Program-made: the position numbers and the translations under genes
Notes under the pieces: model-generated
Database searches by the model: none
Seen by the model: only the letters and a program-made list of their open reading frames with translations
Told to the model about the DNA's origin: nothing
Assembly: GCF_036173125.1 (NCBI RefSeq)
Contig: NZ_CP108054.1
Location: 4,030,001-4,094,000, forward strand
Reading direction: 5' to 3'
Origin: Streptomyces sp. NBC_00286
GTDB taxonomy: Bacteria > Actinomycetota > Actinomycetes > Streptomycetales > Streptomycetaceae
Length of the DNA: 64,000 bases
Part shown: positions 25,201 to 34,442 of the stretch, piece after piece
Layout of the letters: the number at the start of each line of letters is the position of its first letter
How positions within the stretch are numbered: position 1 is the stretch's first letter

Positions 25201-27735
25201 CCGCCGACCGGCTGGCCGCACTACCGGACCCGGCTGGCATGTCCGACGCCGAACTGCAGACCGAGGTCGCTGCACTGATAGACGCCGACGCGGCCTCTGC
25301 GCGTCGCTGGGCCTGTGACCGCCAAGACTGCGACGGCCCGCCCCACGAGGGCTGGCTGCACCACCATGCCCGAGGCAGCCAGGTCACTCCTGGGGGTGAA
25401 TGGACCTCATGGCTCCTCCTCACTGGACGCGCCTGGGGAAAGATTCTGGCCGTGAACACACTCATCCCCACGCCGGACGGCTGGAAGAAGAACGGCGAAC
25501 TCCGCGTCGGCGACCAGGTATTCGACGAGTCCGGGCGCCCGTGCACGATGACTGCGGTGTTCGATGCCGTGCCCGAATGCGCGTATCGGCTGCACTTTTC
25601 AGACGGCACGACGATCGACGCCTGCGCGGACCACCAGTGGGTCACATGGGACTCGGCGGCCCGCAAGGCGCTGAACCGATCTGCCGGGACTGATGGCCAG
25701 TTCCCGGAAGATTGGCCGTCCTGGAGAGCTCCCGGCCGGTGGGGCAATGGACGGTCCGACGGCAGAGGGCCTCGCGTAGTGACCACGCAGGAGATCGTCG
25801 ATACCATCACCGTCGGCAAGCGCGGCGACACGAATCACGCAGTACCGACCTGCAGACCACTGGAACTTCCTGAAGCTGAACTCCCCGTTGATTCCTACCT
25901 GTTTGGTGTCTGGCTGGGGGATGGCGACAGTAGGCAGGCGATCATCACGTCGGCCGACGAAGAAATCCCCGCCGCGTTCGAAGCTGCTGGCCACCCGGTG
26001 CTCCAGGTGGAGCATCGCAAGGGATTCTGCCCTCGTTGGTCGATCAGCGGGCTGCTTCCGCGGCTTCGAGCCCTGGGCGTGCTCGCCAACAAGCACGTAC
26101 CGAGCGTCTACCTGCGGGCCTCCCGGCAGCAGCGCATGGATCTGCTCGCGGGTTTGATGGACGCGGACGGGTACGCCGAGGCTTCGAAGGTCGAGTTCTG
26201 CACGACAAGACGCCAACTGGCCGACGCTGTAGTGGAACTCGCCCGATCGCTGGGGCAGAAGCCGCGACTGTACGAGGAGCGTGCCAAGTACGCGGGCAAA
26301 GATCACGGGTCGCGATGGCGGGTGGCATGGAGGTCCACAATCCCGATGTTCCGGCTTCCCCGCAAGCAGAGCCGACACGCTCTCGGCCGAGCGCCTCAGC
26401 AGCTACGGAATCACCATCGGATGATCGTCCGTGCGGAGCCGATCCCCCCGCAACCGATGCGATACCTGTCCGTCGACTCGCCCAACCGCATGTATCTGGC
26501 GGGTGAGGGGATGGTCCCCACACACAACACCCGCACCGCCGCCGAGGGCGTACGGGATTGGGCGGCCACCCGGGCACGATGATCGCTGTCGTCGCGAAGA
26601 ACGCCACGCTGGTCAAGGAGATCTGCTTCGAGTCCCCAAATCCGGCCTGCTAGCGGTCATCCCGCCCGAGGACATCCGCCGCTACAGCCCCGGCAACGGC
26701 CTGACCACCCTCCGCCTGAAGAACGGCTCGGCGATCTACGGCTTCAGCGCTGGGACCCCCGACAACCTCCGCGGCTTCGCCTTCGACAAGGGCTGGCTCG
26801 ACGAGTACGCCGCCTGGAACCGCCACACCGCCCAATCGGTGTACGACATGCTGTGGTTCTGCCTGCGCGAGGCACCGAGCCCACAGGTCGTCATCTCCAC
26901 CACCCCCAAGCCACTGCCGCACGTCAAGCGCCTCGTCGAGCGTGGCCGCCTCCCGAACTCGTCCGTCGTCCTGACAACGGGCCGCACGGAGGACAACCGC
27001 GCCAACCTCTCCCCAGCCGCACTCGCCGAGCTCGACGCCGAGTACGGCGGCACGCGACTGGGCCGCCAAGAGCTGGACGGTGTCCTGCTCGAGGACGTCG
27101 AGGGCGCGCTGTGGAAGCAGTGGATGTTCGAGGTCGAGGGCTTTCGCCTGGCCCGCCCGGCCGTACCTCCTCTGGAACGCCTGGTGGTCGCCGTCGACCC
27201 AGCGGTCACCACGACGGACAGCGCGGACTTCACGGCCTTCACGGTGGCCGGCCGCTCGTACCCCCTGGAGCTGATGTACGGCGACCGACGGCCTCGCGGC
27301 TACGTCCTCCACGCCGAACAGGACCGCTACACCCCGACGGCCGCCATGCGCCGCGCCGCCGCCCTGTACCACGAGCACCAGGCCGACTGCGTGGTCATCG
27401 AGGCCAACAACGGCGGCGAGTACATGCCCGCCCTGCTCACCGAGGTCGATCCCACCGTGCAGTGGCGCATCGTCCACGCCACCCGCAACAAGCGCGCCCG
27501 CGCCGCCCCGGTCGCGATGCTGTACGAGCAGGCGCGCATCAGCCACGCGGGCCCGCCGCGCAACTTCGCGACCTTGGAAGAGCAGATGACGACCTACGTG
27601 GGTGCCTCCGAGCAGGAGGAGACGTCGCCCGACCTTCTCGACTCCTGCGTATGGGCGCTCACCGATCTCTTCTTGGACGGTTCGGTGCCTGGACCGTCGC
27701 GTCCGTCCGACGGCCGTCTCACGGGCCGCCGTTGA
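25197..27735 (+). pseudogene. terL: Phage terminase large subunit, intein-split and frameshifted
   Basis: The DNA-packaging ATPase/nuclease. The N-terminal extein (residues 1-82) ends in the ATP-binding motif LLLTGRAWGK; after a 362-residue intein the motif resumes TRTAAEGVRDWA. The frame then breaks twice by single-base loss (near 26560 and 26625) before continuing in a third frame from SGLLAVIPPEDIRRY through FAFDKGWLDEYAAW (Walker B region), VVISTTPKPL and the nuclease domain (VVAVDPAVTTTDSADFTAF near 27190) to GLTGRR-like C-terminus at 27735. As drawn it cannot produce a full terminase, unless the two indels are sequencing errors. Confidence 0.85.
25443..26528 (+). mobile_element. Intein with LAGLIDADG homing endonuclease in terminase
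   Basis: 362 residues inserted exactly between the lysine and threonine of the terminase GK-T motif. Splicing blocks are visible: block A (TLIPTPDGWKKNGELRVGDQ), block B (DACADHQWVTW) and block G ending VPTHN followed by +1 Thr. The endonuclease signatures are FGVWLGDGDS and LLAGLMDADGYAE. The first intein residue is Ile (ATT), where Cys, Ser or Ala is normal, and block F (RYLSVDSPN) lacks the cysteine that could substitute in class 3 inteins. The endonuclease looks intact, but splicing may be impaired. Confidence 0.85.
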
Positions 27736-27806
27736 CCCGCTCATGCGTCTGTGCACCGGACCTGCGGTCGGTAGCCGTACTCAAAATTTCTGCCCGACGA
27801 CCACCT

Positions 27807-29084
27807 TCACGGAGAAAACCCAACAAATTTGCCGATACCGCGCATTACGCGCTGATGGAGTTCCTGTGGCTGAAGATCGCGCTCAGCCCGGAGCAGATAC
27901 GCGCCAGGTGTCGTACGCATCTGGGCCTCTCGCGCCTGGGCGGCATTGCGACGGAGCGTGGTCAGGCCGAGAGCAACCGCGCCTGCCGTCACGAGCGGCT
28001 GACCGGCCGGGATGCTGCCGATAGCTACGGTGGCCGCGGTGCCCAGCTCGAACTTCGAGCTCATGGCGCTGAAGGCCGTGTTCATCTTCAGCCCGCGCAT
28101 GGCCTTTCGGAGTTCCTCCAGTGGCGTCTCGAAGGTCTCGGCGACCTTGAGGCTCAGGTACTTCTGGCGGGCGTCGCGATCCTCGATGGCTCCGAAGGAG
28201 TCACGGAAATCTGCAGCCGCAGTGTTCACCGCGTTAGCGAAGGCTTCGAACTCGGCTCTGTGCCGCTTGCGGAGCTGGATGATCTTCTCCACGGGCACGG
28301 CGTCGAGGTTGTCCGGCACCACGAGACGTACCGACATCAGACCGATCGCTTCTGTGAGGTCCTCTTCCGCAGTCGGCACAGACCGGAGCGGATTCAGCAG
28401 GGCCTGAGCAAGACGATCGGAGTCCCAGCCATAGACGCCATGGGAGGCGGGCTGGTCGGTGAGCGGGATGTAGCGGCTGCGTCGGGCCAGCTCCTCCGTC
28501 AGGACGCACTTGTAGATCCAGGCGAGGCTGGGTCGCATGGCGACCCACCTGACCTCGGGTGCTGCATGGGCCAAGGAGTACTGGGCGAATGCTGCATTAC
28601 CCCAAGACCGCTGGGTGAACGACTGCTGCGCGAACCTGCTTCGCTCGGTGCTCAGGGCAAGGCCGGAGTCGATGAGAGCGCCCTTCAGCTCGGGCGCGAC
28701 CTCGTCTTCGTGGAGTCCGGCGAGGCTGTTCCGCGGCAGAACCCCGATGGTCTCCCCAGGCTCCCACGAGGGGCCGGGCTCAGCGGTGACGCTGAACTGG
28801 CTGGCCTGGGCTGCCTGCCGAACACCATGTTCAGCTTCGAGTTCAGCCCCATGTTCCCGAAGCAGTTCCAGGAACAGCGGCGCGATCGCCTTGGCCGCAG
28901 CATCCGGCCGAGTGGTGATCATGAAGTCGAGGTCGTCGTTGAGGGCCGCGGCGGTGTCGGAGTCGGCGACCGGATAGCCATTCGGGACGACCCGGGCCAG
29001 GTGCGGCCAGTACAGGGCAGTCAGCTTGAGCCACTGTTCGTCACGACAGTGGATGTACGGGTAGTACAGGCCGATGCGCTGCAC
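27807..29084 (-). CDS. DUF6236-like protein, antisense cargo in prophage
   Basis: A 425-residue soluble protein starting with VQRIGLYYPYIHCRDEQWLK, the opening I associate with DUF6236 proteins. It is rich in helix, with a charged central part (about 255-330) and a C-terminal glycine/alanine-rich hydrophobic patch (VTAGAVALGLTTL near 385) that could associate with membrane. GTG 29084 follows GGGGAGGG. The gene lies between terminase and portal, opposite in direction and lower in GC than both, so it was inserted as accessory cargo (moron). Function is unknown; defence or superinfection exclusion is a guess from position. Confidence 0.7.
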   Translation of the reverse strand: MQRIGLYYPYIHCRDEQWLKLTALYWPHLARVVPNGYPVADSDTAAALNDDLDFMITTRPDAAAKAIAPLFLELLREHGAELEAEHGVRQAAQASQFSVTAEPGPSWEPGETIGVLPRNSLAGLHEDEVAPELKGALIDSGLALSTERSRFAQQSFTQRSWGNAAFAQYSLAHAAPEVRWVAMRPSLAWIYKCVLTEELARRSRYIPLTDQPASHGVYGWDSDRLAQALLNPLRSVPTAEEDLTEAIGLMSVRLVVPDNLDAVPVEKIIQLRKRHRAEFEAFANAVNTAAADFRDSFGAIEDRDARQKYLSLKVAETFETPLEELRKAMRGLKMNTAFSAMSSKFELGTAATVAIGSIPAGQPLVTAGAVALGLTTLRRNAAQAREAQMRTTPGAYLLRAERDLQPQELHQRVMRGIGKFVGFSP

Positions 29085-29223
29085 GAATCTGATCCCTCCC
29101 CTGGACGATCGTGATCGAGACCACCAGCATCCCACCCGTGCAGACGGCGCGTGAGTCATCTCGCGCCGCCTCCCCGGAGTTTGAGTCTTTAGACTGCGCC
29201 GCCCTCGTCACCTGGAACGGGAG

Positions 29224-30849
29224 ATGACCGTGAGTCGCTGGCGCAACCTGATCATCGATGCCTGGGGTGCCCTGTCGTACAAACCGGCATTCCGGCTGGC
29301 AGCCGAAGGCCGGTCCGGGCGCCTGCCCGGTCACGCCGGAGCGAGCTGGATCCCTGAGGCGGATCGTCGCCGACTGGCCGCCTACACGCTGCTCGCGGCG
29401 TACGACAGCAATCAGGCCGCCACCCTGCTCGGCGAGGACGGCGACGACCGACGCGAATATGGTGACGCCTCCCTGATCGTCGACCAGACGCTCAGCCATC
29501 TGTTGGGCGAGACCCAGCAGATCGTGGTCGACGGCGCCGAAGAAGACCCCACCGTCCAGCAGCGGGAGAGACTGCTGAGGCAGTGGGCGCAGGCCGAGCA
29601 GTTACGGATGCGGATGCAGCACGCCGAGCGCACCGCCGTACTGCTCGGTGACACCGTCTACCTGCTCGCCTGGTCCCGGGCGAAGGCCCGCCCCCTACTG
29701 AAGACGATCGACCCCGGCTTCTACTTCCCCGTCCTCCCGGACGGAGCACTCGACGCCGACGAGTATCCCGAGCGCGTCCATCTGGCGTGGGAGGTGCCGA
29801 GTGACCCGGCCACCGGCCGGAAGGGAACCCTGCGCCGGGTGACGTACGAGCTGGCCCCCATCGACGATGCCGGCGCGTGGCGTACGTACCCATGGTCGAA
29901 CGAGCCGAGCACCGTCACCTGCTACCTCACCGACGCCGAATGGGACCTGGACCAGCTCGACCAGACCGGCGACATCGACGCCCTGTCCCTGTCCCGCGCC
30001 CGCTTCCGCACCAACGCCGACGGCGAGCTCCTCAACCGCCTCGACCTCCAACTGGACTTCATCCCGGTCATCCACGTCCCGAACACGATCAACGGCGCCG
30101 AGCACTACGGCCAGTCCAGCCTCCTGTCCGCCGCGCAACTACTCGACGACCTCGCCGCGGCCGACACCGACAGCCAGCGCGCCTCGGCGACCACCGGCTC
30201 ACCGATCACCGGCCTGTCCGGGGCGCGGCTGCCCGTCGACCGGAAGACCGGTCAGCCGCTCCCGGTCCAAGTGGAGCCGGGCATGGTCTGGCCGCTCGGC
30301 GACACCGGCCAGCTCAGCACGGTCGACACCTCGGCACAGCTCGCCGAACTCCGCGCGTACGTAGAGACGTTGCGTGACCGCCTCTCGGTAGTCACCAGAC
30401 TGCCGGGCAGCGTGCTCGGTACGGTCCGCCCATCGGAGGTGCCGTCCGGGTACGCGCTGCAGCTCAGCTTCGGCCCGCTCGACGCCATGGTCCGTTCCAT
30501 GCGGCTGGCCCGGGAAGCGAAGTACCCACTATTGCTGAAGATGGTCCAGCGCCTCTACCAACTCGGCGGCGTACTGCCTCCCGGCGACAATCCCCAGGCC
30601 ACGATCGCCTTCGGTGCCTACCTGCCCACCGATCTGGCCGCCGCGCTGGAACTGGTTGCTCGCGGGGTGCAGGCAGGGGTTCTCTCGCTGGAGACCGGAG
30701 TACGACTGCTGGTGGACGCCGGCTTCCCCATTGAGGACGCCTCCCTTGAGGTGGAACGCATCCAGGCGCGGGCCACTCCATCCGCACAGGACCGGCGGGA
30801 CGCCGACAGCGCGAAGGACAAGGAAGCAGGCAACAAGCCAGCCGCCTGA
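29224..30849 (+). CDS. Phage portal protein
   Basis: A 541-residue portal of the SPP1-gp6-like type. The N-terminal clip/wing part has TVYLLAWSRAKARPLLKTIDPGFYFPV (about 140-165), typical of portals in actinophages. The stem region includes FIPVIHVPNTINGAEHYGQSSL (near 280) and the helical crown begins LAELRAYVETLRDRLSVVTRLPGSVLG (near 375). The C-terminus is charged and flexible. It sits at the capsid vertex where DNA is pumped in by the terminase. It is the first of six co-directional structural genes and appears intact. Confidence 0.82.
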   Translation: MTVSRWRNLIIDAWGALSYKPAFRLAAEGRSGRLPGHAGASWIPEADRRRLAAYTLLAAYDSNQAATLLGEDGDDRREYGDASLIVDQTLSHLLGETQQIVVDGAEEDPTVQQRERLLRQWAQAEQLRMRMQHAERTAVLLGDTVYLLAWSRAKARPLLKTIDPGFYFPVLPDGALDADEYPERVHLAWEVPSDPATGRKGTLRRVTYELAPIDDAGAWRTYPWSNEPSTVTCYLTDAEWDLDQLDQTGDIDALSLSRARFRTNADGELLNRLDLQLDFIPVIHVPNTINGAEHYGQSSLLSAAQLLDDLAAADTDSQRASATTGSPITGLSGARLPVDRKTGQPLPVQVEPGMVWPLGDTGQLSTVDTSAQLAELRAYVETLRDRLSVVTRLPGSVLGTVRPSEVPSGYALQLSFGPLDAMVRSMRLAREAKYPLLLKMVQRLYQLGGVLPPGDNPQATIAFGAYLPTDLAAALELVARGVQAGVLSLETGVRLLVDAGFPIEDASLEVERIQARATPSAQDRRDADSAKDKEAGNKPAA

Positions 30850-30931
30850 ACGGGCACACCCGCCAGCCACGGACAGCCGCTACGGGTTAAGCTCCGCGCC
30901 GACGCGGGGGCGTCTGGGCGAGGAGTAGCCC

Positions 30932-31627
30932 ATGACCGTACGAACGCAGGGCCACGACGGCCACCCGATCCCGCCGAACCCCGGAGCCTCCTCCGACGAC
31001 CCCGGTACCGGGCCGGAAGCCCAGGCGGCGACCGAGCAGCCAGTCTCTGCAATGGTCACCATCCCCCAGGACGAACTGTCCCGCCGCTTCGCCCGCGAGA
31101 AGGACCAGGGCCGCCGCGCAGGCGTACGTGACCTGCTCGGCCAGCTCGGCTTCGAGTCCGCGAAGGCCCTGACGGAGTACGTCGAAAGCCAGCGCCAGGC
31201 CGAACAACAGCAGAAGGCCGCCGAACAGGCGCGCCTCTCCGAAGTGGAGCGCCGCGAACAAGCCGCAGCCGAACGCGAACGGCAAGCCCAGGAACGCGAA
31301 TCGGCAGCCACAGCGCGCGAGAGGGAGGCAGCGCGCCGAGCCGTGCTGGTCGGCCTGGGAGCCACCGGTACGGAGCTGGAGGACGCCGTCGTACTACTCG
31401 CACGCGAACTCGAACCGGACGCCGACAACGCCACCCTGACCCAGGCAGCCGAGGATCTGAAGCAACGCCGCCCCGAACTCTTCGGCGCCCGCGTCCCCCA
31501 GGCCCCGGCGCCCCCGCCTTCCGGCAGCCCGTCCAACGTTCCGGGACGCTCCGGCGGCACGCCACCCCAACCGGGCCAGTTCGGACTGGAGATCGCCCGA
31601 CGCCGGGGTCACCTGAAGAACCCCTGA
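30932..31627 (+). CDS. Phage capsid scaffold protein
   Basis: A 231-residue, very charged protein. A disordered Pro/Gly N-terminus is followed by VTIPQDELSRRFAREKDQGRRAG and a long glutamine/glutamate coiled coil (about 80-140, ESQRQAEQQQKAAEQARLSE). The C-terminus is proline-rich. This layout and the position between portal and capsid genes are typical of DUF4355-like scaffolds that shape the procapsid and are then lost. Start 30932 follows AGGAG. Confidence 0.75.
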   Translation: MTVRTQGHDGHPIPPNPGASSDDPGTGPEAQAATEQPVSAMVTIPQDELSRRFAREKDQGRRAGVRDLLGQLGFESAKALTEYVESQRQAEQQQKAAEQARLSEVERREQAAAERERQAQERESAATAREREAARRAVLVGLGATGTELEDAVVLLARELEPDADNATLTQAAEDLKQRRPELFGARVPQAPAPPPSGSPSNVPGRSGGTPPQPGQFGLEIARRRGHLKNP

Positions 31628-31756
31628 CCCTGAACTGCAGGCACCACGGGACCGCGCCCGATCGGTACAGCCGCCCCTCCGCGGACGACGGCACCACCCG
31701 GTGACCGTACGGACTCGCCGCCAACACGGCCTGCCCGAAGGAACCCGACACCCGGC

Positions 31757-32167
31757 ATGGACCTCCAGCCGATCACCTACTCAGAGTCCGCCACCGCCGA
31801 CCGCCCCTGGCTGGCGTCAACCCACGGCCTCGATACCCCACTCACCATCACCCTCGACACGGCCCTGTTCAAGCAGGGCACCCACTACACACCCCCCGCC
31901 CTGAAACAGCCCCGCAACGTCATGCAGGCCGGCATCCCCCTCGGCCGCGTCACCACCACCGGCTTGTACGGCCCCTGGGACCCGGCCGCCACCGACGGCC
32001 GCGCCACCTTCACCGGCGTACTCCTCGCCGACGTGCCCTTCACCCCCGGCAGCCCCCGCGCCGGCGCGGCCCTGTTCTGGCACGGCGTAATCGCCGCCGC
32101 CCACATCCCAGGCGGCCTCGACGTCTCAACCATCACCGCTTCGACCGCGCAGCTCCACTTCATCTGA
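31757..32167 (+). CDS. Phage head decoration protein
   Basis: A 136-residue beta-rich protein with LFKQGTHYTPPALKQPRNVMQAGIPLGRVT and an FTGVLLADVPF segment, a lambda gpD-like pattern of head stabilisation proteins. It immediately precedes the major capsid gene by 55 bp, the usual order. It appears intact. Confidence 0.72.
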   Translation: MDLQPITYSESATADRPWLASTHGLDTPLTITLDTALFKQGTHYTPPALKQPRNVMQAGIPLGRVTTTGLYGPWDPAATDGRATFTGVLLADVPFTPGSPRAGAALFWHGVIAAAHIPGGLDVSTITASTAQLHFI

Positions 32168-32222
32168 CCCGCTGCCAATCGCCATTCGCCGACCGCAGAT
32201 CCGCTCAAGGAGCCCCACCCCC

Positions 32223-33269
32223 ATGCTCGAAACCCTGCTGCGCGACATCGACGCAGCCGACCTCAACGTCTTCGCCCGCACCATCACGACCCCCGCCGAC
32301 TTCGAACTGACCCGCACGGTCATCCCCGAACGCCGCCTGAACTCCGTCAAGTTCCGCATCAAGAGCAGCAAGCGCCGCGTGAACGCTGCCAAGTTCCGCG
32401 CGTACGACGCCCAGACCGCCGTCGCCCGCCGCCAGGCCGAGAAGATCATCACCGAGGGCATGCTGCCGCCCCTCGGCCAGAAGCTCATCGTCGGCGAACT
32501 GGAGCAGATCCTCCTCGACACCGCCCGCGGCGCCGACGCCTCCGAGTTCATCGAGCTGCTCTACGACGACATCGAGCGCCACGTCGAGTCCATCCACAAC
32601 CGCATGGAGCTGGCCGCCGGCGACCTCCTGGTGGACGGCAAGTTCAGCCTGAACGGCGAGAACGGCCTCACTCTGGAAGCCGACTTCGGCGTCCCGCCCG
32701 CCAACATGCCCACTGCCGCGAAGCCTTGGTCCGCCCCCACCAGCGACCCGATCGCCGACGAACTCCGCTGGATTGAATACCTCCGCTCCATCGGCGCCCC
32801 ACTCCCGGCCCGCGTCCTCACCTCCTACAAAGCCCGCGCCACCCTGGCCGCGAACAACGCCTACCGCGCCGCGTACTACGGCAGCGTCAACGGCTCCACC
32901 ACCCCCACCGCGGTCCTCGCCCCCAACGAGGTCGAGGTCGTCCGCGCCCGCTACAACCTCCCGCCCATCACGGTCTACGACGTCCAGATCTCCGTCGACG
33001 ACGCCTATCAGCGGGTCATCCCGGAGGACCGCTGGATCCTCCTCCCACCCAACCCCGAGTCCTGGGCGGAAACCCAGTACGGCATCACCGCCGAGTCCCT
33101 GGTCCTCTCCTCCGGCACCAAGCCGGCCATCACCCGCCAGGACGCCCCCGGCATCGTCATCACCGCCGACTACCAGGACGACCCGGTCCAGGTCTGGACG
33201 AAGGGCGCCGCGGTCGCGATGCCGGTCATGTACGTCCCCGACATCCACATCACCGCGAAGGTCCTGTGA
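32223..33269 (+). CDS. Major capsid protein (phage cap E type)
   Basis: 348 residues with the HK97-like capsid E pattern. The N-terminal arm holds LARTITTPADFELTRTVIPERRL-like sequence; a central WIEYLRSIGAPLPARVLTS segment (near 185) and a C-terminal beta domain ending VPVMYVPDIHITAKVL-like follow. Its start follows AAGGAG. Its TGA overlaps the ATG of the next gene (TGATG), confirming an operon. It forms the icosahedral shell. No defects were seen. Confidence 0.85.
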   Translation: MLETLLRDIDAADLNVFARTITTPADFELTRTVIPERRLNSVKFRIKSSKRRVNAAKFRAYDAQTAVARRQAEKIITEGMLPPLGQKLIVGELEQILLDTARGADASEFIELLYDDIERHVESIHNRMELAAGDLLVDGKFSLNGENGLTLEADFGVPPANMPTAAKPWSAPTSDPIADELRWIEYLRSIGAPLPARVLTSYKARATLAANNAYRAAYYGSVNGSTTPTAVLAPNEVEVVRARYNLPPITVYDVQISVDDAYQRVIPEDRWILLPPNPESWAETQYGITAESLVLSSGTKPAITRQDAPGIVITADYQDDPVQVWTKGAAVAMPVMYVPDIHITAKVL

Positions 33270-33454
33270 TGCCAGCCGCCCGCACCCTCGCCACCGCGGT
33301 CTTCGTCACCGACCCGAAGACCCACGAGACGCTGCTCCTCCAGCCCGGTTCAGAGGTCAGCGATCCAGCGATCACCGAGCAGATCACCCACCCGGACGCC
33401 TGGGCACCGGAGCCGCCTCGACAGTCCCGCCGCGGAAAGGCGGAAGCGGCGTGA
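33269..33454 (+). CDS. Small phage head protein downstream of capsid
   Basis: 61 residues, MPAARTLATAVFVTDPKTH, with a basic C-terminus. ATG 33269 shares bases with the capsid stop codon, and its own stop overlaps the next GTG. Small proteins of this kind follow the capsid gene in many actinophages. The exact role is unknown. Confidence 0.65.
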   Translation: MPAARTLATAVFVTDPKTHETLLLQPGSEVSDPAITEQITHPDAWAPEPPRQSRRGKAEAA

Positions 33455-33756
33455 GCCTCACCGACGCCGAATACGCCTACCTTCGCTCCGAACTCGGCGA
33501 AGCCGACCGCACCGATTTGGATGCCCGCCACCGGCGGCTCGGCAGCCTCAGCGCCGCCGTGCTCGAGGTGCTCCGCGAGCGAAAGGCGGCTCTGGTGGCT
33601 GATCCCCTCAATGTCACGGTCCAAGGCGTCGCCACGGTGAACAATGCTGAGAACGTCAAAGCGCTTGAACGCCAGATCACGACCTTGGAGAAGGTGGCCA
33701 CGGAGGGAGACGACTGTATGAAGCCCGTTAAGCTGCGGCGCTGCAGAACTCGCTGA
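33451..33756 (+). CDS. Phage head-tail connector-like gene, probably 3'-truncated
   Basis: 101 residues from GTG 33451, beginning VSLTDAEYAYLRSELGEADRTD, the N-terminus of a phage adaptor protein. It then has LGSLSAAVLEVLRERKAALVADPLNVTVQGV. The last 20 residues (EGDDCMKPVKLRRCRTR) lose phage character and differ in composition. The gene ends where the structural cluster stops, so the 3' end was probably replaced by the inserted cargo. The next expected phage genes reappear at 63309. Confidence 0.6.
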   Translation: MSLTDAEYAYLRSELGEADRTDLDARHRRLGSLSAAVLEVLRERKAALVADPLNVTVQGVATVNNAENVKALERQITTLEKVATEGDDCMKPVKLRRCRTR

Positions 33757-33831
33757 CCTTCGCAGTTCGTGGGCGTCGTAGCATCCGGAGTCGGCGGTTC
33801 GTCCGGCTGAAGTCTGTCCGATAGAGGTGCC

Positions 33832-34380
33832 ATGAACGCCCCGGTCGCTGTATCCGGAGTCGTCCGGCGGGTGCTGTGTGCGGTCTTGCTCAATCCACCC
33901 CTGCGCCCCGCAGTGGACACGATCTCGCACCGCAATCTCCTCGCCGCGCTACCACTAACCGGCTGCACCGAATTAAGACTGACCAATCTGATCGATCTAC
34001 CGTCCAAGGACCAGAGACAGCTGGCCAGCTTCACCGTGACTGAGCAGGACCTTGCCAGGTCCCGTCAGCAGCTGTCAGCGGCGATTCACGGGGCCGATGA
34101 GATCCTGTTTGCCTGGGGCACCGGGAAGATCGCTGGCGCCGCGGGCAGTCTCCTTAAGGAACAGGCCGAGTGGGTGCGAGCGCACGTGGGCAGCTGCGGG
34201 GTATCGGAGGTCTGGATGGTCGCCGGCACACCGAGGCATCCGTCGAGATGGCGCCAGTTCGTCGGCCCGGAGAAGAGACGTGTCGAGGGAAGCTCATTCG
34301 AAGAGCGGCTGGCCAAGGTGCTGACCAGCCATGAATCGAGGGCCCTTCCGCAAGGATCGAATCGCCGGTCTGGTGACTGA
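33832..34380 (+). CDS. DUF1643-like protein of unknown function
   Basis: 182 residues with VLCAVLLNPPL near the N-terminus, LRLTNLIDLPS, IHGADEILFAWGTGKIAG and the SEVWMVAGTPRHPSRW stretch. The order resembles DUF1643 proteins, which share an NP-box and a GxPxHP segment. No catalytic role is established. It ends convergently with the defence operon, sharing a terminator at 34391-34433. It is the first gene after the broken phage cluster and may be part of the cargo. Confidence 0.55.
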   Translation: MNAPVAVSGVVRRVLCAVLLNPPLRPAVDTISHRNLLAALPLTGCTELRLTNLIDLPSKDQRQLASFTVTEQDLARSRQQLSAAIHGADEILFAWGTGKIAGAAGSLLKEQAEWVRAHVGSCGVSEVWMVAGTPRHPSRWRQFVGPEKRRVEGSSFEERLAKVLTSHESRALPQGSNRRSGD

Positions 34381-34390
34381 CGAGAACCGT

Positions 34391-34433
34391 GTGCTTGGTT
34401 GCCGCCGGTCTGGGACCGACGGCAACCGAGCAC
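34391..34433. terminator. Bidirectional terminator at the end of the defence operon
   Basis: Arms 34391-34404 and 34420-34433 match at 13 of 14 positions with a 15-nt loop that itself contains a short stem. It sits between convergent stop codons at 34380 and 34443. Confidence 0.7.
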
Positions 34434-34442
34434 CTTGGGCGC

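Noticed and set aside
26853..29114. Long open frame across the terminase and the DUF6236 gene
   Set aside because: It is out of frame with both genes and low in complexity, with no conserved motif.
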